NCBI RefSeq assembly: GCF_003400205.1 | Contig: NZ_QUQV01000014.1 | Location: 1 to 64,000 of the forward strand | DNA from: Bacillus sp. HNG | GTDB lineage: Bacteria > Bacillota > Bacilli > Bacillales > Bacillaceae_L | Direction of reading: 5' to 3' | Length of the DNA stretch: 64,000 bases | Part shown: positions 17,347 to 26,784 of the stretch, one piece after another | Position numbering within the stretch: the first letter of the stretch is position 1 | How the letters are laid out: every line of letters begins with the position of its first letter | The notes under the pieces: generated by a model | Told to the model about the DNA's origin: nothing | The model's database searches: none | Seen by the model: the letters and a program-made list of their open reading frames with translations, nothing else | Program-made: the position numbers and the translations under genes

Positions 17347-18633
17347 ATGAATCATTCAAAATCAGAAGAACTATACAGTGAAGCACTCGAGCATATCGTT
17401 GGAGGTGTTAATAGTCCATCGCGTTCATACAAAGCTGTTGGCGGTGGTGCACCAGTAGCAATGGAACGTGCAAAAGGTGCTTATTTTTGGGATGTTGACG
17501 GGAATAAATACATAGATTATCTAGCAGCATACGGTCCAATCATTACCGGCCATGCTCACCCACATATTACAGAGGCGATTACAAAAGCAGCTGAAACTGG
17601 TGTACTATACGGAACTCCAACACCACATGAAGTAAAGTTTGCAAAAATGCTGAAGGAAGCTATGCCAGGAATGGACAAAGTGCGCTTTGTCAACTCTGGA
17701 ACAGAAGCTGTCATGACGACAATTCGTGTCGCTCGTGCTTATACAAATCGAACAAAAATTATTAAATTTGCTGGCTGCTATCATGGGCATTCAGACCTTG
17801 TTCTAGTTGCTGCAGGCTCAGGTCCTTCAACACTTGGAACTCCTGATTCTGCAGGTGTTCCAAAGAGCATTGCCCAAGAAGTAATCACCGTTCCATTCAA
17901 TGACATCGAACCGTTTAAAGAAGCACTTGCAAAATGGGGCTCCGAAATCGCGGGCGTTCTTGTTGAACCAATCGTTGGGAACTTCGGCATCGTGGAACCG
18001 AAGGAAGGCTTTTTAGAACAAGTACTTGAGCTTTCCCATGAGGCTGGCGCACTCGTCATTTTTGATGAAGTCATCACAGCTTTCCGCTTTATGTATGGTG
18101 GCGCTCAAAATCTATTAGGCATCACCCCTGACTTAACTGCCCTTGGTAAAATCATCGGCGGCGGATTACCAATCGGTGCATACGGCGGTAAAAAGGAAAT
18201 TATGGAACAGGTTGCCCCACTAGGCCCTGCATACCAAGCTGGAACGATGGCCGGAAACCCAGCATCCATGCTTTCCGGAATTGCTTGCCTAGAAGTCCTT
18301 CAAGAAGAGGGCTTGTACGAAAAATTAGATCAACTAGGTGCGATGCTTGAAGAAGGAATTCTTAAGCATGCTGTTACCTACAATGTGCCAATTACGATTA
18401 ATCGATTAAAAGGTGCATTGACTGTTTTCTTTACGGAGGAAAAGGTAGAGAACTATGAGCAAGCTGAGAATACAGACGGAGAAATGTTTGGCCGCTTCTT
18501 CAAATTAATGCTGAGCCAAGGCATTAATCTTGCTCCATCCAAATATGAAGCATGGTTCCTCACCATTGCTCATACGGAAGAAGATATTGTAGAGACATTA
18601 CAAGCTGTGGAATATGCTTTTAAGAATCTATAA
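17347..18633 (+). CDS. hemL: Glutamate-1-semialdehyde 2,1-aminomutase
   Basis: Product of 428 residues. It converts glutamate-1-semialdehyde to 5-aminolevulinate in the C5 haem pathway. It is a class III aminotransferase-fold enzyme; the PLP lysine is Lys268 in [18 protein letters not shown], and VNSGTEAVM (about 115) and the DEVITAFR segment (about 240) bind the cofactor. The context (bcp divergent, ygaE downstream, perR nearby) matches the second B. subtilis copy, gsaB, rather than the hemAXCDBL operon. ATG 17347 follows AGGAGG. Confidence 0.95.
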   Translation: MNHSKSEELYSEALEHIVGGVNSPSRSYKAVGGGAPVAMERAKGAYFWDVDGNKYIDYLAAYGPIITGHAHPHITEAITKAAETGVLYGTPTPHEVKFAKMLKEAMPGMDKVRFVNSGTEAVMTTIRVARAYTNRTKIIKFAGCYHGHSDLVLVAAGSGPSTLGTPDSAGVPKSIAQEVITVPFNDIEPFKEALAKWGSEIAGVLVEPIVGNFGIVEPKEGFLEQVLELSHEAGALVIFDEVITAFRFMYGGAQNLLGITPDLTALGKIIGGGLPIGAYGGKKEIMEQVAPLGPAYQAGTMAGNPASMLSGIACLEVLQEEGLYEKLDQLGAMLEEGILKHAVTYNVPITINRLKGALTVFFTEEKVENYEQAENTDGEMFGRFFKLMLSQGINLAPSKYEAWFLTIAHTEEDIVETLQAVEYAFKNL

Positions 18634-18644
18634 AGTGAGTTGGG

Positions 18645-18675
18645 AGAACCTGCCGGGTGGCTAACGGGTTCGGTT
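18645..18675. repeat. Left copy of an inverted repeat flanking the SPase-like gene
   Basis: AGAACCTGCC, a 7-base centre, then TAACGGGTT. The reverse complement of 19697-19724 has the same two arms around a different, inverted centre. The copy itself can fold (AACC / GGTT and GCC / GGC). The pair encloses about 1.05 kb containing the signal-peptidase-like lipoprotein gene. Confidence 0.55.
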
Positions 18676-18763
18676 TTCAAGTAGAAAATGTAAAATAGAA
18701 GCATTAATAACGTGTGTTTTAGCGGACATTTTACAGAGATTCTGGTAACAAATTTAGCACAAC

Positions 18764-18791
18764 AAAAGACATCGATTTATCGATGTCTTTT
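18764..18791. terminator. Bidirectional terminator between hemL and the lipoprotein gene
   Basis: Perfect 12 bp stem AAAAGACATCGA / TCGATGTCTTTT with loop TTTA, with A and T ends on both strands, between convergent genes. Confidence 0.88.
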
Positions 18792-18798
18792 AATGATT

Positions 18799-19410
18799 TT
18801 ATTTAGCGTATCCAACTACTTTTCCAATGAGTTTTTCTTCTTTTAGTACCAGCATTTTGCCTCGAAACCAATCATCTCCGATTAAATAGTATTCATCATC
18901 TGAGAGTTTTACTTCTCTCATACTCGTTTCGAAAACTTCCATCATACCTTTTTTATCGTAATCATTTCCTTCGTTATCCATCATTTCAAAATAACCTTTT
19001 TCATCCAAACCAAGTCTATGTGCTTTACCGTAAAATGTATCTAACATTTGACCGTTAATATAAATCTGTCCATTAGTTATTTTAATTTTTTCGCCAGGCA
19101 AAGCAACCACTCTGGATATGTCTTTTTCTCCACCCTCATTATCGAAAAAAACAACATCTCCTCTCGAAATATCAGCCACACTGTTGTTTGTCTCAATCGT
19201 TAGAGTTTTATCAAAATAATCGTGATTACCTCTGTCCATATTATCGGACATATGGTGATGTGTTATCATTTCAGAACCAAGGTTTTCAATAACCGTAACA
19301 TCTTGGGTTGTATTTTCATCTGTAAGTGTTTCTGATGATGCATTAATGGAACAACCTAAAATAATTAAGACTGTAAATACCATTAAAATGAATACAAGAA
19401 TTTTATTCAC
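18799..19410 (-). CDS. Signal peptidase I-like lipoprotein, probably inactive
   Basis: Product of about 203 residues starting at GTG 19410, chosen because AAGGGAG precedes it and the protein then opens with a compact lipoprotein signal (MNKILVFILM, lipobox IILGC, Cys20). The C-terminal two thirds resemble the S26 signal peptidase fold: RGDVVFF (box C), ISRVVALPGEKI (box D) and IGDDWFRGKML (box E). In active enzymes box D has Lys before Arg; here that residue is Ser, and the catalytic-serine SMxPT motif is not recognisable. It is therefore likely a non-catalytic relative, anchored by lipid outside the cell. Role unknown. Bounded by a bidirectional terminator and an inverted repeat pair. Confidence 0.7.
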   Translation of the reverse strand: MNKILVFILMVFTVLIILGCSINASSETLTDENTTQDVTVIENLGSEMITHHHMSDNMDRGNHDYFDKTLTIETNNSVADISRGDVVFFDNEGGEKDISRVVALPGEKIKITNGQIYINGQMLDTFYGKAHRLGLDEKGYFEMMDNEGNDYDKKGMMEVFETSMREVKLSDDEYYLIGDDWFRGKMLVLKEEKLIGKVVGYAK

Positions 19411-19696
19411 ATTGTCACTCCCTTTTAGAATATTCACCATCTTTATTTTTTACAAATTATACCATAGACAAGTATTATTTACTTGGCTAATTGATACACA
19501 ATTAGCAGACGTTTAATAACAAATTTCGCAGACTGTCTGAGAGACAGCAGACTCACGTTTTTTGCTACGCTAATTTATCTGTTAAAATGGAATAAATATA
19601 AAGTGAAACCCCATTAAATCAATGAAAAAAGGTAAACCAATTACTATGCTAATTAGCTTACCGTTTTATATTCTTATTTTTCTACCTATAATCCAA

Positions 19697-19724
19697 ACCC
19701 GTTACCGGGTGGCAGGTTCTTCTT
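19697..19724. repeat. Right copy of the inverted repeat flanking the SPase-like gene
   Basis: AACCCGTTACCGGGTGGCAG and following GTTCT form the inverted counterpart of 18645-18675. It is followed by a run of eight T residues, so it may also act as a plus-strand terminator. Confidence 0.5.
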
Positions 19725-19746
19725 TTTTTTGGGGTATTATATCGGG

Positions 19747-19890
19747 AATTGCGTTTTATTTATGATATTTTCGCTTTCCATGGGATATTTACGTCTCGAA
19801 CGTCAGATTTACGACTTACTCTTAATATTTCCGTCCCAGCCAGTGGATTTGCTTCTCCATTTCAACATCTGCTTCTTTGTCAACCTTTCT
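19747..19890. repeat. Tandem array with exact 20 bp period and variable spacers
   Basis: A 7-base core recurs every 20 bases: AATTGCG (19747), ATTTTCG (19767), ATTTACG (19787), ATTTACG (19807), ATTTCCG (19827), ATTTGCT (19847), ATCTGCT (19867), and a decayed copy at 19887. The 13 bases between cores differ from copy to copy. It lies between the lipoprotein gene and ygaE, in a 600 bp stretch with no convincing gene. A hairpin CTGTCT / AGACAG (about 19532) and a GGTAA / TTACC stem (about 19632-19662) are the only other structures seen there. Confidence 0.8.
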
Positions 19891-19927
19891 ACTAGGACAT
19901 GTTTCCCTTGCTATACGCATAAAATCA

Positions 19928-19991
19928 TTGTATGATACTGTATTGGTTTAGATTATGCAGAAAAAGCTAAGTATAAGAAAACAGCTTTTTT
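19928..19991 (+). promoter_or_regulatory. Candidate ygaE promoter with a hairpin before the gene
   Basis: -35 TTGTAT (19928-19933) and -10 GATTAT (19951-19956) with a 17 bp spacer. Immediately downstream, AAAAAGCT (19961-19968) pairs with AGCTTTTT (19983-19990) followed by T, 20 bases before the ygaE start. The stem is AT-rich; it could be a weak terminator of incoming transcription or a leader hairpin. Confidence 0.4.
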
Positions 19992-20010
19992 ATAGAAAGG
20001 ATTCGAAAAA

Positions 20011-21087
20011 ATGAAATTTGGTGCCCGCATGCTAAAAACGGGAATTGCCATCACACTTGCGTTAATGTTAGCGAAGCTTTTGGATTTGCCTTCGCCAGTA
20101 TTTGCAGGGATTGCGGCTGTTTTTGCGATTCAACCTTCGATTTACCGCTCTTATTTAACAGTGATTGAACAGGTTCAAGCAAATGTAATTGGTGCAATCT
20201 TTGCCATTTTATTTGGATTGTATTTTGGCAATAATGCTTTTATCATTGGACTTACTGTCGTACTTGTTATCGCGATTAACCTTAGGTTTAAGATGGAAAA
20301 GACAATCTCAGTCGCAATCGTAACAGTGATCGCGATTATGGAAAGTCCGAGCGAACAGTTCGTTCAGTTTGCCAGTTTAAGATTCCTCTCCATTTTACTG
20401 GGGATCCTATCGGCATTTGTTGTTAATCTCGTTTTTCTTCCACCTAAATATGAGAAAAAACTATATGACGCAATTGTTGAGCAATGTGAGGAAATTTTCA
20501 AATGGGTACGAGTTAGTACAAGACATGCTTCTGAGTACAATACATTAAAAGATGACATCGATAAAATTAAAGAAAACATCATTCAGATTGATCAGCTATT
20601 TCTTCTTTATAAAGAGGAACGGAATTATTTTAAAAAAGTAGAATATGAAAAGTCTAGAAAGCTTGTTTTGTTTCGACAAATGATTACTTGTACAAATCGA
20701 GCATTGGATACACTTAAAAAACTGCACAGGCATGAAAATGAACTGCAAGAATTGCCGATACCGTTTCAGCAATTATTTGTAAAAGAAATCGATGATCTCC
20801 TCCATTTTCATGAGCAAATCTTGTTAAAGTTTGTTGGTAAGGTGAAGGTTCAAGCCCCTGAAGAGTTAATGGAGGATTTTTCTTTCGATCGAAAAAAAGT
20901 CATTGATACATTATTCGCACAACACCGACCAGGCGATGAAGAACATGAAGAAGCCTGGTACCACTTAATGACACTTGTTTCAGCCATCTTTGAATACTCG
21001 GAACAACTCGAGAGATTGGATACATTGGTAGATAGCTTTCAAAACTTCCACAACGAGGTAATTGTGGAAGAAGCAAATAAAGAGTAA
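20011..21087 (+). CDS. ygaE: YgaE-like aromatic acid exporter family membrane protein (UPF0421)
   Basis: Product of 358 residues. The first 150 residues carry four or five membrane segments beginning MKFGARMLKTGIAITLAL, with the conserved AGIAAVFAIQPSIYRS motif; the remaining 200 residues are a soluble helical domain rich in charged residues. This is the DUF939/ArAE_1 layout seen in B. subtilis YgaE and YqjA. Export of aromatic acids is the family label, not demonstrated. ATG 20011 follows AAAGGA. In B. subtilis ygaE lies between gsaB and ygaD; here a peptide importer is inserted before ygaD. Confidence 0.9.
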   Translation: MKFGARMLKTGIAITLALMLAKLLDLPSPVFAGIAAVFAIQPSIYRSYLTVIEQVQANVIGAIFAILFGLYFGNNAFIIGLTVVLVIAINLRFKMEKTISVAIVTVIAIMESPSEQFVQFASLRFLSILLGILSAFVVNLVFLPPKYEKKLYDAIVEQCEEIFKWVRVSTRHASEYNTLKDDIDKIKENIIQIDQLFLLYKEERNYFKKVEYEKSRKLVLFRQMITCTNRALDTLKKLHRHENELQELPIPFQQLFVKEIDDLLHFHEQILLKFVGKVKVQAPEELMEDFSFDRKKVIDTLFAQHRPGDEEHEEAWYHLMTLVSAIFEYSEQLERLDTLVDSFQNFHNEVIVEEANKE

Positions 21088-21117
21088 AAAACAGCTAACA
21101 TGAGTTAGCTGTTTTTC
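21086..21117. terminator. Bidirectional terminator between ygaE and the peptide importer operon
   Basis: 13 bp perfect stem AAAAACAGCTAAC / GTTAGCTGTTTTT with loop ATGA, between convergent genes. Confidence 0.9.
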
Positions 21118-22007
21118 TATTGCTTCATTTTAGGATCCAGTGCATCTCGTAACCCGTCACCCATTAAATTAAATCCAAGCACGGTGAACATAATGGCGAT
21201 TCCCGGAAAAATCATTGTCCACGGTGCCTGTGTTAAGTAATTTTTTGAATCGGCAAGCATCTTCCCCCATTCGGGATTTGGTGGCTGTGCTCCCATTCCA
21301 AGAAAGCCAAGTGCTGCAGCTTCAATAATGGCTGTTGCAATTGCCAGGGATGCCTGGACGATAATCGGTGCCATACTATTTGGCAAAATATGTTGAAATA
21401 AAATTCTCCTGTCTCTCATCCCGACGGCTCGGGCCGCAGTAATATATTCTTCTTCTTTTACACTTAGCACCCTCGATCGAATCAACCTTCCGAAGTTTGG
21501 CACATTAATGATGGCAATGGCAATTAACGCATTGCGGAGTGACGGTCCAAGAATCGCAACAATCGCAAGTGCTAATAAGATACTTGGAAATGCTAGTAAA
21601 ATATCAAACATACGGCTTATTAAATTATCTACCCATCGACCGTAATATCCTGCAAGAATTCCAAGCAAGCTTCCAACAATGGCTGAACCTAATACCGCAA
21701 AAAAGCCAACCCGCAATGATATTCTAGCCCCATAGATGATTCTTGATAAGATATCCCTTCCAAAATCATCTGTTCCAAGCCAATGGTCACTGGATGGTGC
21801 CTGAAGTCGATTTGCAAGATTTTTTTCATCGATCCCTTGAGGAGCGATGAGCGGTGCAAAAATGGCAAGAATGATAAATAAGAAAACAATACAAGTCCCA
21901 ACAAGGGCTAATTTATTTTTACAAAAGCTTCGCCACGCTTCCTTCCATGGCGACACAGCCTCATCCCTTTTTCCCATATTCAGATCTTTTTGTGCTAGCT
22001 CTGCCAT
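21117..22007 (-). CDS. oppC: Oligopeptide/dipeptide ABC permease, OppC/DppC type
   Basis: Product of 296 residues. It has the N-terminal OppC-type helix (about residues 30-55), the GTDDFGRDILSRIIYGAR motif typical of OppC/DppC, and the EAA loop (AARAVGMRDRRILFQHILPN) that contacts the ATPases. Last gene of a five-gene minus-strand operon. ATG 22007 lies 14 bases past the oppB-like stop. Confidence 0.93.
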   Translation of the reverse strand: MAELAQKDLNMGKRDEAVSPWKEAWRSFCKNKLALVGTCIVFLFIILAIFAPLIAPQGIDEKNLANRLQAPSSDHWLGTDDFGRDILSRIIYGARISLRVGFFAVLGSAIVGSLLGILAGYYGRWVDNLISRMFDILLAFPSILLALAIVAILGPSLRNALIAIAIINVPNFGRLIRSRVLSVKEEEYITAARAVGMRDRRILFQHILPNSMAPIIVQASLAIATAIIEAAALGFLGMGAQPPNPEWGKMLADSKNYLTQAPWTMIFPGIAIMFTVLGFNLMGDGLRDALDPKMKQ

Positions 22008-22021
22008 CTTCTCCCCCCTTC

Positions 22022-23026
22022 CTAGCGATATTTAATTCGCGGATCGATAACCGCATATAAAAGGTCAACGATTAAATTAATAAAAACAAAGAAGGTCGCA
22101 ACCACTAAAATACCTGACTGAATTACCGGATAGTCACGGTAATTGATGGCTTCATAAATATATCGTCCAATTCCTGGCCAGCCAAAAATGGTTTCCGTTA
22201 GGATCGCTCCTCCAAGCAATAAACCGGTTTGTAAACCGATGACCGTTAAAACAGGGATAACTGCATTTTTCAAAGAGTGCTTGTACACGACCCAGAACAT
22301 TTTTACTCCTTTTGCACGTGCTGTTCGAACAAAATCTGACCGCATGACTTCAAGCATGCTTGAACGCGTAATCCGTGCGATTATTGCCATTGGAATAGTT
22401 GCTAGCGCAAAACTTGGGAGAATTAAATGCTTTAAGACCGTTACAAATTGGTCTGTTCTCCCATTCAGTAATGTATCGATTAAATAAAGGCTTGTGACCG
22501 AATCAACAGGGTCACGCACATTTTCTCTGCCAGTCGTTGGCAGTAAATCTAGCTGCAATGCAAATGCCCATTGTTCCATTAAACCTAACCAAAAAATAGG
22601 CATGGACACACCAATTAAAGCAAGGACCATTGCAATGTAATCGAACCATGAATTCTGAAACCAAGCACTTATGATACCAGCGTTAACGCCTATTACAATT
22701 GCAATAATCATCGCAACAATGGTTAACTCAATTGTAGCTGCAAGATATGGCCAAATCTCTGCACTTATAGCAGTCTTGGTTCGGATGGATTCCCCTAAAT
22801 CACCAGTCAACAGACCCTTTATATACTCGAAATATTGAATGTACAACGGTTGGTCCAGTCCCAGTTTTGTGGTTAATGCGGCGATGGACTCCTCTGTTGC
22901 GCGCTGGCCAAGCATGATTTGTGCAGGATTTCCCGGAATTAGGTGAATAATTGAAAAGACGACAAGTGTCATTCCAATCAACACTGGGATGACCATTCCG
23001 ATTCTTCTAAGCGTATATGTGAACAA
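22022..23026 (-). CDS. oppB: Oligopeptide/dipeptide ABC permease, OppB/DppB type
   Basis: Product of 334 residues with six membrane helices, an N-terminal FTYTLRRIGMVIPVLIGMT stretch diagnostic of OppB, and the EAA loop TARAKGVKMFWVVYKHSLKN. TTG 23026 is chosen as start because AAAGGGGTG lies 7 bases before it and the protein then begins like its relatives; the frame is open to 23062 without a better site. It follows the binding-protein gene by about 85 bases. Confidence 0.92.
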   Translation of the reverse strand: MFTYTLRRIGMVIPVLIGMTLVVFSIIHLIPGNPAQIMLGQRATEESIAALTTKLGLDQPLYIQYFEYIKGLLTGDLGESIRTKTAISAEIWPYLAATIELTIVAMIIAIVIGVNAGIISAWFQNSWFDYIAMVLALIGVSMPIFWLGLMEQWAFALQLDLLPTTGRENVRDPVDSVTSLYLIDTLLNGRTDQFVTVLKHLILPSFALATIPMAIIARITRSSMLEVMRSDFVRTARAKGVKMFWVVYKHSLKNAVIPVLTVIGLQTGLLLGGAILTETIFGWPGIGRYIYEAINYRDYPVIQSGILVVATFFVFINLIVDLLYAVIDPRIKYR

Positions 23027-23111
23027 GGTTATCACCCCTTTTGTTTGAAAAATAGACACCAAAGAGGAGTGATGAAAACTCCCCTTTTACATGTCTCAAA
23101 CTTTCAATTTC

Positions 23112-24746
23112 TTATTCGAACTCAACCTTCGTTAAAATATCTGAACCAGTTGGGTGTGGGAGTAGTCCTTTAAGATTTTTCTTTCCAGCCAACAATGGTG
23201 TTGAGTGAACAAGTGGTGCCCAAGGTGAATCGTCATGGATGATTTCCTGTGCTTTTTTGTATAATTCATTACGTTGCTCTTGATCAGGAATGGTTTGGGC
23301 TTCAATTAAAATATCGTGAAGCTCATCATTGCTGTAAAATGAATAGTTATTGCTTCCAATACTGTCCTTATCCAATAAGGTATAGATAAAGTTATCTGGG
23401 TCCCCATTGTCCCCTGTCCAACCTAACATATAGGCATCGAATTCACCTTTAGCCGCTTGCTCTAAATACGTCCCCCAGTCAACCGATTTTATTTCAGCTT
23501 TTACACCAATTTCTGCAAAGCTTGATTGGATGACTTCTGCAACCTTCATTCCATCAGGCATATAAGGGCGTGGTACCGGCATTGCCCATAGGTCCATTTC
23601 AAATCCGTCTGCGAAACCTGCTTCAGCTAATAATTCCTTTGCTTTCTCTAAATCATATGGATATGGGTCAATTTCATCATTGTAGCCTTCCAATGCTGGC
23701 GGAAGTGGGTTTTTGGCAGGCTCTGCAAGTCCACCATAAAATGCCTCAATGATTCCTTCTTTATCAATGGCATGGTTAAGTGCTTGACGAACAAGTTTAT
23801 TATCGAATGGTGGTCGAGTAACCGTAAAACCTAAATATCCAACGTTCATAGATGGACGCTCAAATGTTTGAAGATCCGGATTTCCTTGAATCTGTTCAAG
23901 GTCAGATGGGTTCACTCCATCCATTAAGTCGATTTCGCCAGCTAGCAATGCATTTAAACGTGCAGAGTTTTCAGGGATTGACCTAAAAATGATTTTTTCT
24001 AGCTTCGGATAGCCTTCCATCCAATAATCCGGATTCTTTTCTAACGTAATTCTGTCGTTTTCTTTCCATTCTACAAATTTGAAAGGACCCGTACCAACTG
24101 GGTTCTTCATAAAATTATCACCATGTTCCTCAAGCGCAGCCGGGCTTGCAATCCCAAATGGAGACATCGCTAAGTTCTTTAAGAAAGGTGCTTGAGGACG
24201 ATTTAGCGTGAATTTTACAGTATAATCGTCTTCGGCTACTACCTCTTTAATCACGTGGCCTTCCTCCCCTTTAAAGCCACCAAACATGGTGTAGTAAGGG
24301 AATTTTTCAGCATCTCCATTCATCCAACGTTCGAAGTTCTTAACCACTGCTTCTGCATTAAAATCTGTCCCATCATGAAACTTAACGCCTTCACGTAGCT
24401 TCAACGTATATTCAAGACCATCTTCTGAAGGTGTCCATTCCGTTGCCAGACCTGGTTGTAAGGTTGTATCTTGCTCTCCATAATTAATTAACGTTTCAAA
24501 AATATTCACTGTAACCTTAAAGGTTTCCCCTTCTGTTGTTGTAATCGGGTCTAAAGACACAGAGTCCCCACCGCGCCCAAATACAAGCTCAGTTTGTACC
24601 TCTGCTGATGGTGTTTCTCCTGTTGGTTTTTCTCCCTCATTTGGACTTTCATTTCCTTTTTCACTTCCTCCATTACAGCCGACTAAAGCTGTTGATACTA
24701 GGAGTAGGAATAGAAACGAGAGTAGCACGCCTTTCCTCTTAAACAA
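23112..24746 (-). CDS. oppA: Oligopeptide/dipeptide-binding lipoprotein (family 5 SBP)
   Basis: Product of 544 residues. Signal peptide with lipobox VGC (Cys24), an acidic linker, then the large SBP_bac_5 fold; the conserved entry motif LKLREGVKFHDGTDFNAEAV is clear near residue 115. It captures peptides at the cell surface for the OppBC channel. Genes in the operon run ATPase-ATPase-binding protein-permease-permease, the usual Bacillus dpp/app arrangement. Whether it prefers di-, oligo- or modified peptides cannot be decided. Confidence 0.93.
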   Translation of the reverse strand: MFKRKGVLLSFLFLLLVSTALVGCNGGSEKGNESPNEGEKPTGETPSAEVQTELVFGRGGDSVSLDPITTTEGETFKVTVNIFETLINYGEQDTTLQPGLATEWTPSEDGLEYTLKLREGVKFHDGTDFNAEAVVKNFERWMNGDAEKFPYYTMFGGFKGEEGHVIKEVVAEDDYTVKFTLNRPQAPFLKNLAMSPFGIASPAALEEHGDNFMKNPVGTGPFKFVEWKENDRITLEKNPDYWMEGYPKLEKIIFRSIPENSARLNALLAGEIDLMDGVNPSDLEQIQGNPDLQTFERPSMNVGYLGFTVTRPPFDNKLVRQALNHAIDKEGIIEAFYGGLAEPAKNPLPPALEGYNDEIDPYPYDLEKAKELLAEAGFADGFEMDLWAMPVPRPYMPDGMKVAEVIQSSFAEIGVKAEIKSVDWGTYLEQAAKGEFDAYMLGWTGDNGDPDNFIYTLLDKDSIGSNNYSFYSNDELHDILIEAQTIPDQEQRNELYKKAQEIIHDDSPWAPLVHSTPLLAGKKNLKGLLPHPTGSDILTKVEFE

Positions 24747-24830
24747 AGAAATTCCCCCTTAAAAGCTTTATTTTTTATCATGAATGCTGCGATTCATCCC
24801 ATTGGTAAATTCAATAATGAAGAAAGTCCG

Positions 24831-25796
24831 TTAATAGAGATGACAAGCAACATAATGACCGTCTTCCACTTCCTTAAACTCTGGACGCGTCGTTTTGCAT
24901 ATCTCCATGCAGCTCCGACACCTTGTGTGAAACGCACATCCTGCAGGTGGATTGGAGGGGCTTGGTATCTCCCCGGTAATACCTACTGTTTCTTTTTTAT
25001 AATCTGGATCCGGAATTGGCACCGCTTCTAACAATGCTTCTGTGTATGGATGAAGAGGCTTGTTATAAAGCTTTTCGCTTTCTGTCAATTCTATGATTCT
25101 TCCTAAATACATGACGCCCACTCTATCACTTATATGCCGGACTACCCCTAAATCATGTGCAATAAATATATAGGTCAAGCCATATTTCTTCTGTAAATCT
25201 TCCATGAGGTTTAACACCTGTGATTGAATCGAGACATCGAGCGCAGAAACAGGCTCATCGGCAATAATAAGGGATGGATTGGTCATTAACGCCTTTGCAA
25301 TACCAATGCGTTGACGCTGACCTCCACTAAATTGGTGGGGATAGCGCTTTGCATGATAACTACTTAAACCAACAACCTCTAGCATTTCTCGTACTCTACG
25401 TTTTCTTTCCTTTTTGTCGCCAATCCCATGAACAATCAGGGGTTCCTCTAGTATTTTTTCGACTGTATGTCTTGGATTAAGGGATGCATATGGATCCTGA
25501 AATATGATTTGCATGTCACGCCTTAGCTTTCTCATCTCAGAGATTGATAGATTCGTAACATCCTTCTCGTTAAATAGAACCTTGCCTTCCGTTGGTTCCA
25601 AAAGCCGCAAAATTAGTCGTCCTGTTGTGGATTTTCCACATCCACTTTCCCCAACGATTCCTAATGTTTCACCCTTATTTACAAAAAAGGAAAGCCCGTC
25701 AACCGACTTTACGTCTCCTATCTTTTTTCCAAACACGCCCCCCTTGATTGGAAAATACTTTTTTAAGTTATGGACTTGTAGTAAAGGTTGTGTCAT
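24831..25796 (-). CDS. oppF: Oligopeptide/dipeptide ABC ATPase, OppF/DppF type
   Basis: Product of 321 residues. Walker A GESGCGKSTTGR, signature FSGGQRQR, Walker B LIIADEPVSALD, and the C-terminal oligopeptide-transport extension with cysteines (CAFHTRC...C) that may bind an iron-sulfur cluster. ATG 25796 is chosen because GGAGGAAAG precedes it and the protein then starts MTQPLLQVHNLKKYF; it overlaps the end of the oppD-like gene by 29 bases. Works as a heterodimer with that ATPase. Confidence 0.93.
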   Translation of the reverse strand: MTQPLLQVHNLKKYFPIKGGVFGKKIGDVKSVDGLSFFVNKGETLGIVGESGCGKSTTGRLILRLLEPTEGKVLFNEKDVTNLSISEMRKLRRDMQIIFQDPYASLNPRHTVEKILEEPLIVHGIGDKKERKRRVREMLEVVGLSSYHAKRYPHQFSGGQRQRIGIAKALMTNPSLIIADEPVSALDVSIQSQVLNLMEDLQKKYGLTYIFIAHDLGVVRHISDRVGVMYLGRIIELTESEKLYNKPLHPYTEALLEAVPIPDPDYKKETVGITGEIPSPSNPPAGCAFHTRCRSCMEICKTTRPEFKEVEDGHYVACHLY

Positions 25797-26784
25797 GATT
25801 GCTTTCCTCCTCTCCAAACTGTAAAAAGCAACGAACACGATGCCCGTTATCATCGACATTGTAAAGATCAGGATTATTTATAAAGCAGCGGTCAAACGCA
25901 TACTCACAGCGTTCTGCAAATCGACATCCCTGTTTTACCGAACCTGGCTTTGGCACATTCCCCGGAATAGAATAAAGTCGCTCATTTTTATTGCGGATAT
26001 CGGGTACAGATTTTAATAAACCTTTCGTATATGGATGCTTAGGATGTTTAAAAATGGACGAGACTTTCCCTTCTTCCACAATCTTTCCAGCATACATAAC
26101 AACGACCCGCTCACAAATTTGGGCAACAACACCTAAATCATGGGTGATCAACATGATCGCCGTATTCATTTCATCGTTTAATTTTTTCATCAGCTTTAAA
26201 ATTTGCGATTGGATTGTAACGTCTAACGCTGTTGTAGGCTCATCGGCAATTAATAGTTTTGGATTGCAGGCCATAGCCATTGCAATCATCACTCTTTGCC
26301 TCATCCCCCCTGAAAGTTGGTGTGGGTAATCGTTCATTAATTCTTCAGCGCGTGGGAGACCGACCCGTTTCATGATTTCAATTGCTCTTGCACGCGATTT
26401 TTTCTTATCCCATTTCATATGAATCTTGATTCCCTCTACCATTTGATCCCCAATCGTAAATAGAGGATTGAGAGATGTCATCGGCTCCTGGAAGATCATT
26501 GCAATGTCATTCCCTCTAATTTGACGCATCTTTTTCTCAGAGAAATGAACAAGATTTTCACCATTAAAGATAATTTCGCCTCCTACAATCTTTCCAGGAG
26601 GAGTTGGAACTAGTCCCATTATTGATAACGATGTGACACTCTTTCCGCATCCTGATTCTCCGACTACTCCTAAAATTTCTCCTTCGTTTATATAAAAATC
26701 AACATCGTCAACTGCTGGTATTTCCCCTTCATCGGTAAAGAAAGAGGTACGGAGACCCTTGACCTCGATTATTTTTTCCCCCAT
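25768..26784 (-). CDS. oppD: Oligopeptide/dipeptide ABC ATPase, OppD/DppD type
   Basis: Product of 338 residues. Walker A GESGCGKSVTS, signature LSGGMRQR, Walker B LLIADEPTTALD, and C-terminal cysteines in QGCRFAERC. First gene of the importer operon. ATG 26784 is preferred over GTG 26793 since AGGTGG falls 5 bases before it. The 230 bp upstream shows no convincing CodY or riboswitch signature that I can point to. Confidence 0.92.
   Translation of the reverse strand: MGEKIIEVKGLRTSFFTDEGEIPAVDDVDFYINEGEILGVVGESGCGKSVTSLSIMGLVPTPPGKIVGGEIIFNGENLVHFSEKKMRQIRGNDIAMIFQEPMTSLNPLFTIGDQMVEGIKIHMKWDKKKSRARAIEIMKRVGLPRAEELMNDYPHQLSGGMRQRVMIAMAMACNPKLLIADEPTTALDVTIQSQILKLMKKLNDEMNTAIMLITHDLGVVAQICERVVVMYAGKIVEEGKVSSIFKHPKHPYTKGLLKSVPDIRNKNERLYSIPGNVPKPGSVKQGCRFAERCEYAFDRCFINNPDLYNVDDNGHRVRCFLQFGEEESNHDTTFTTSP

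Noticed and set aside
19729-19935. 68-codon plus-strand open frame
   Set aside because: It spans the 20 bp array, has no ribosome binding site, and its protein resembles nothing.
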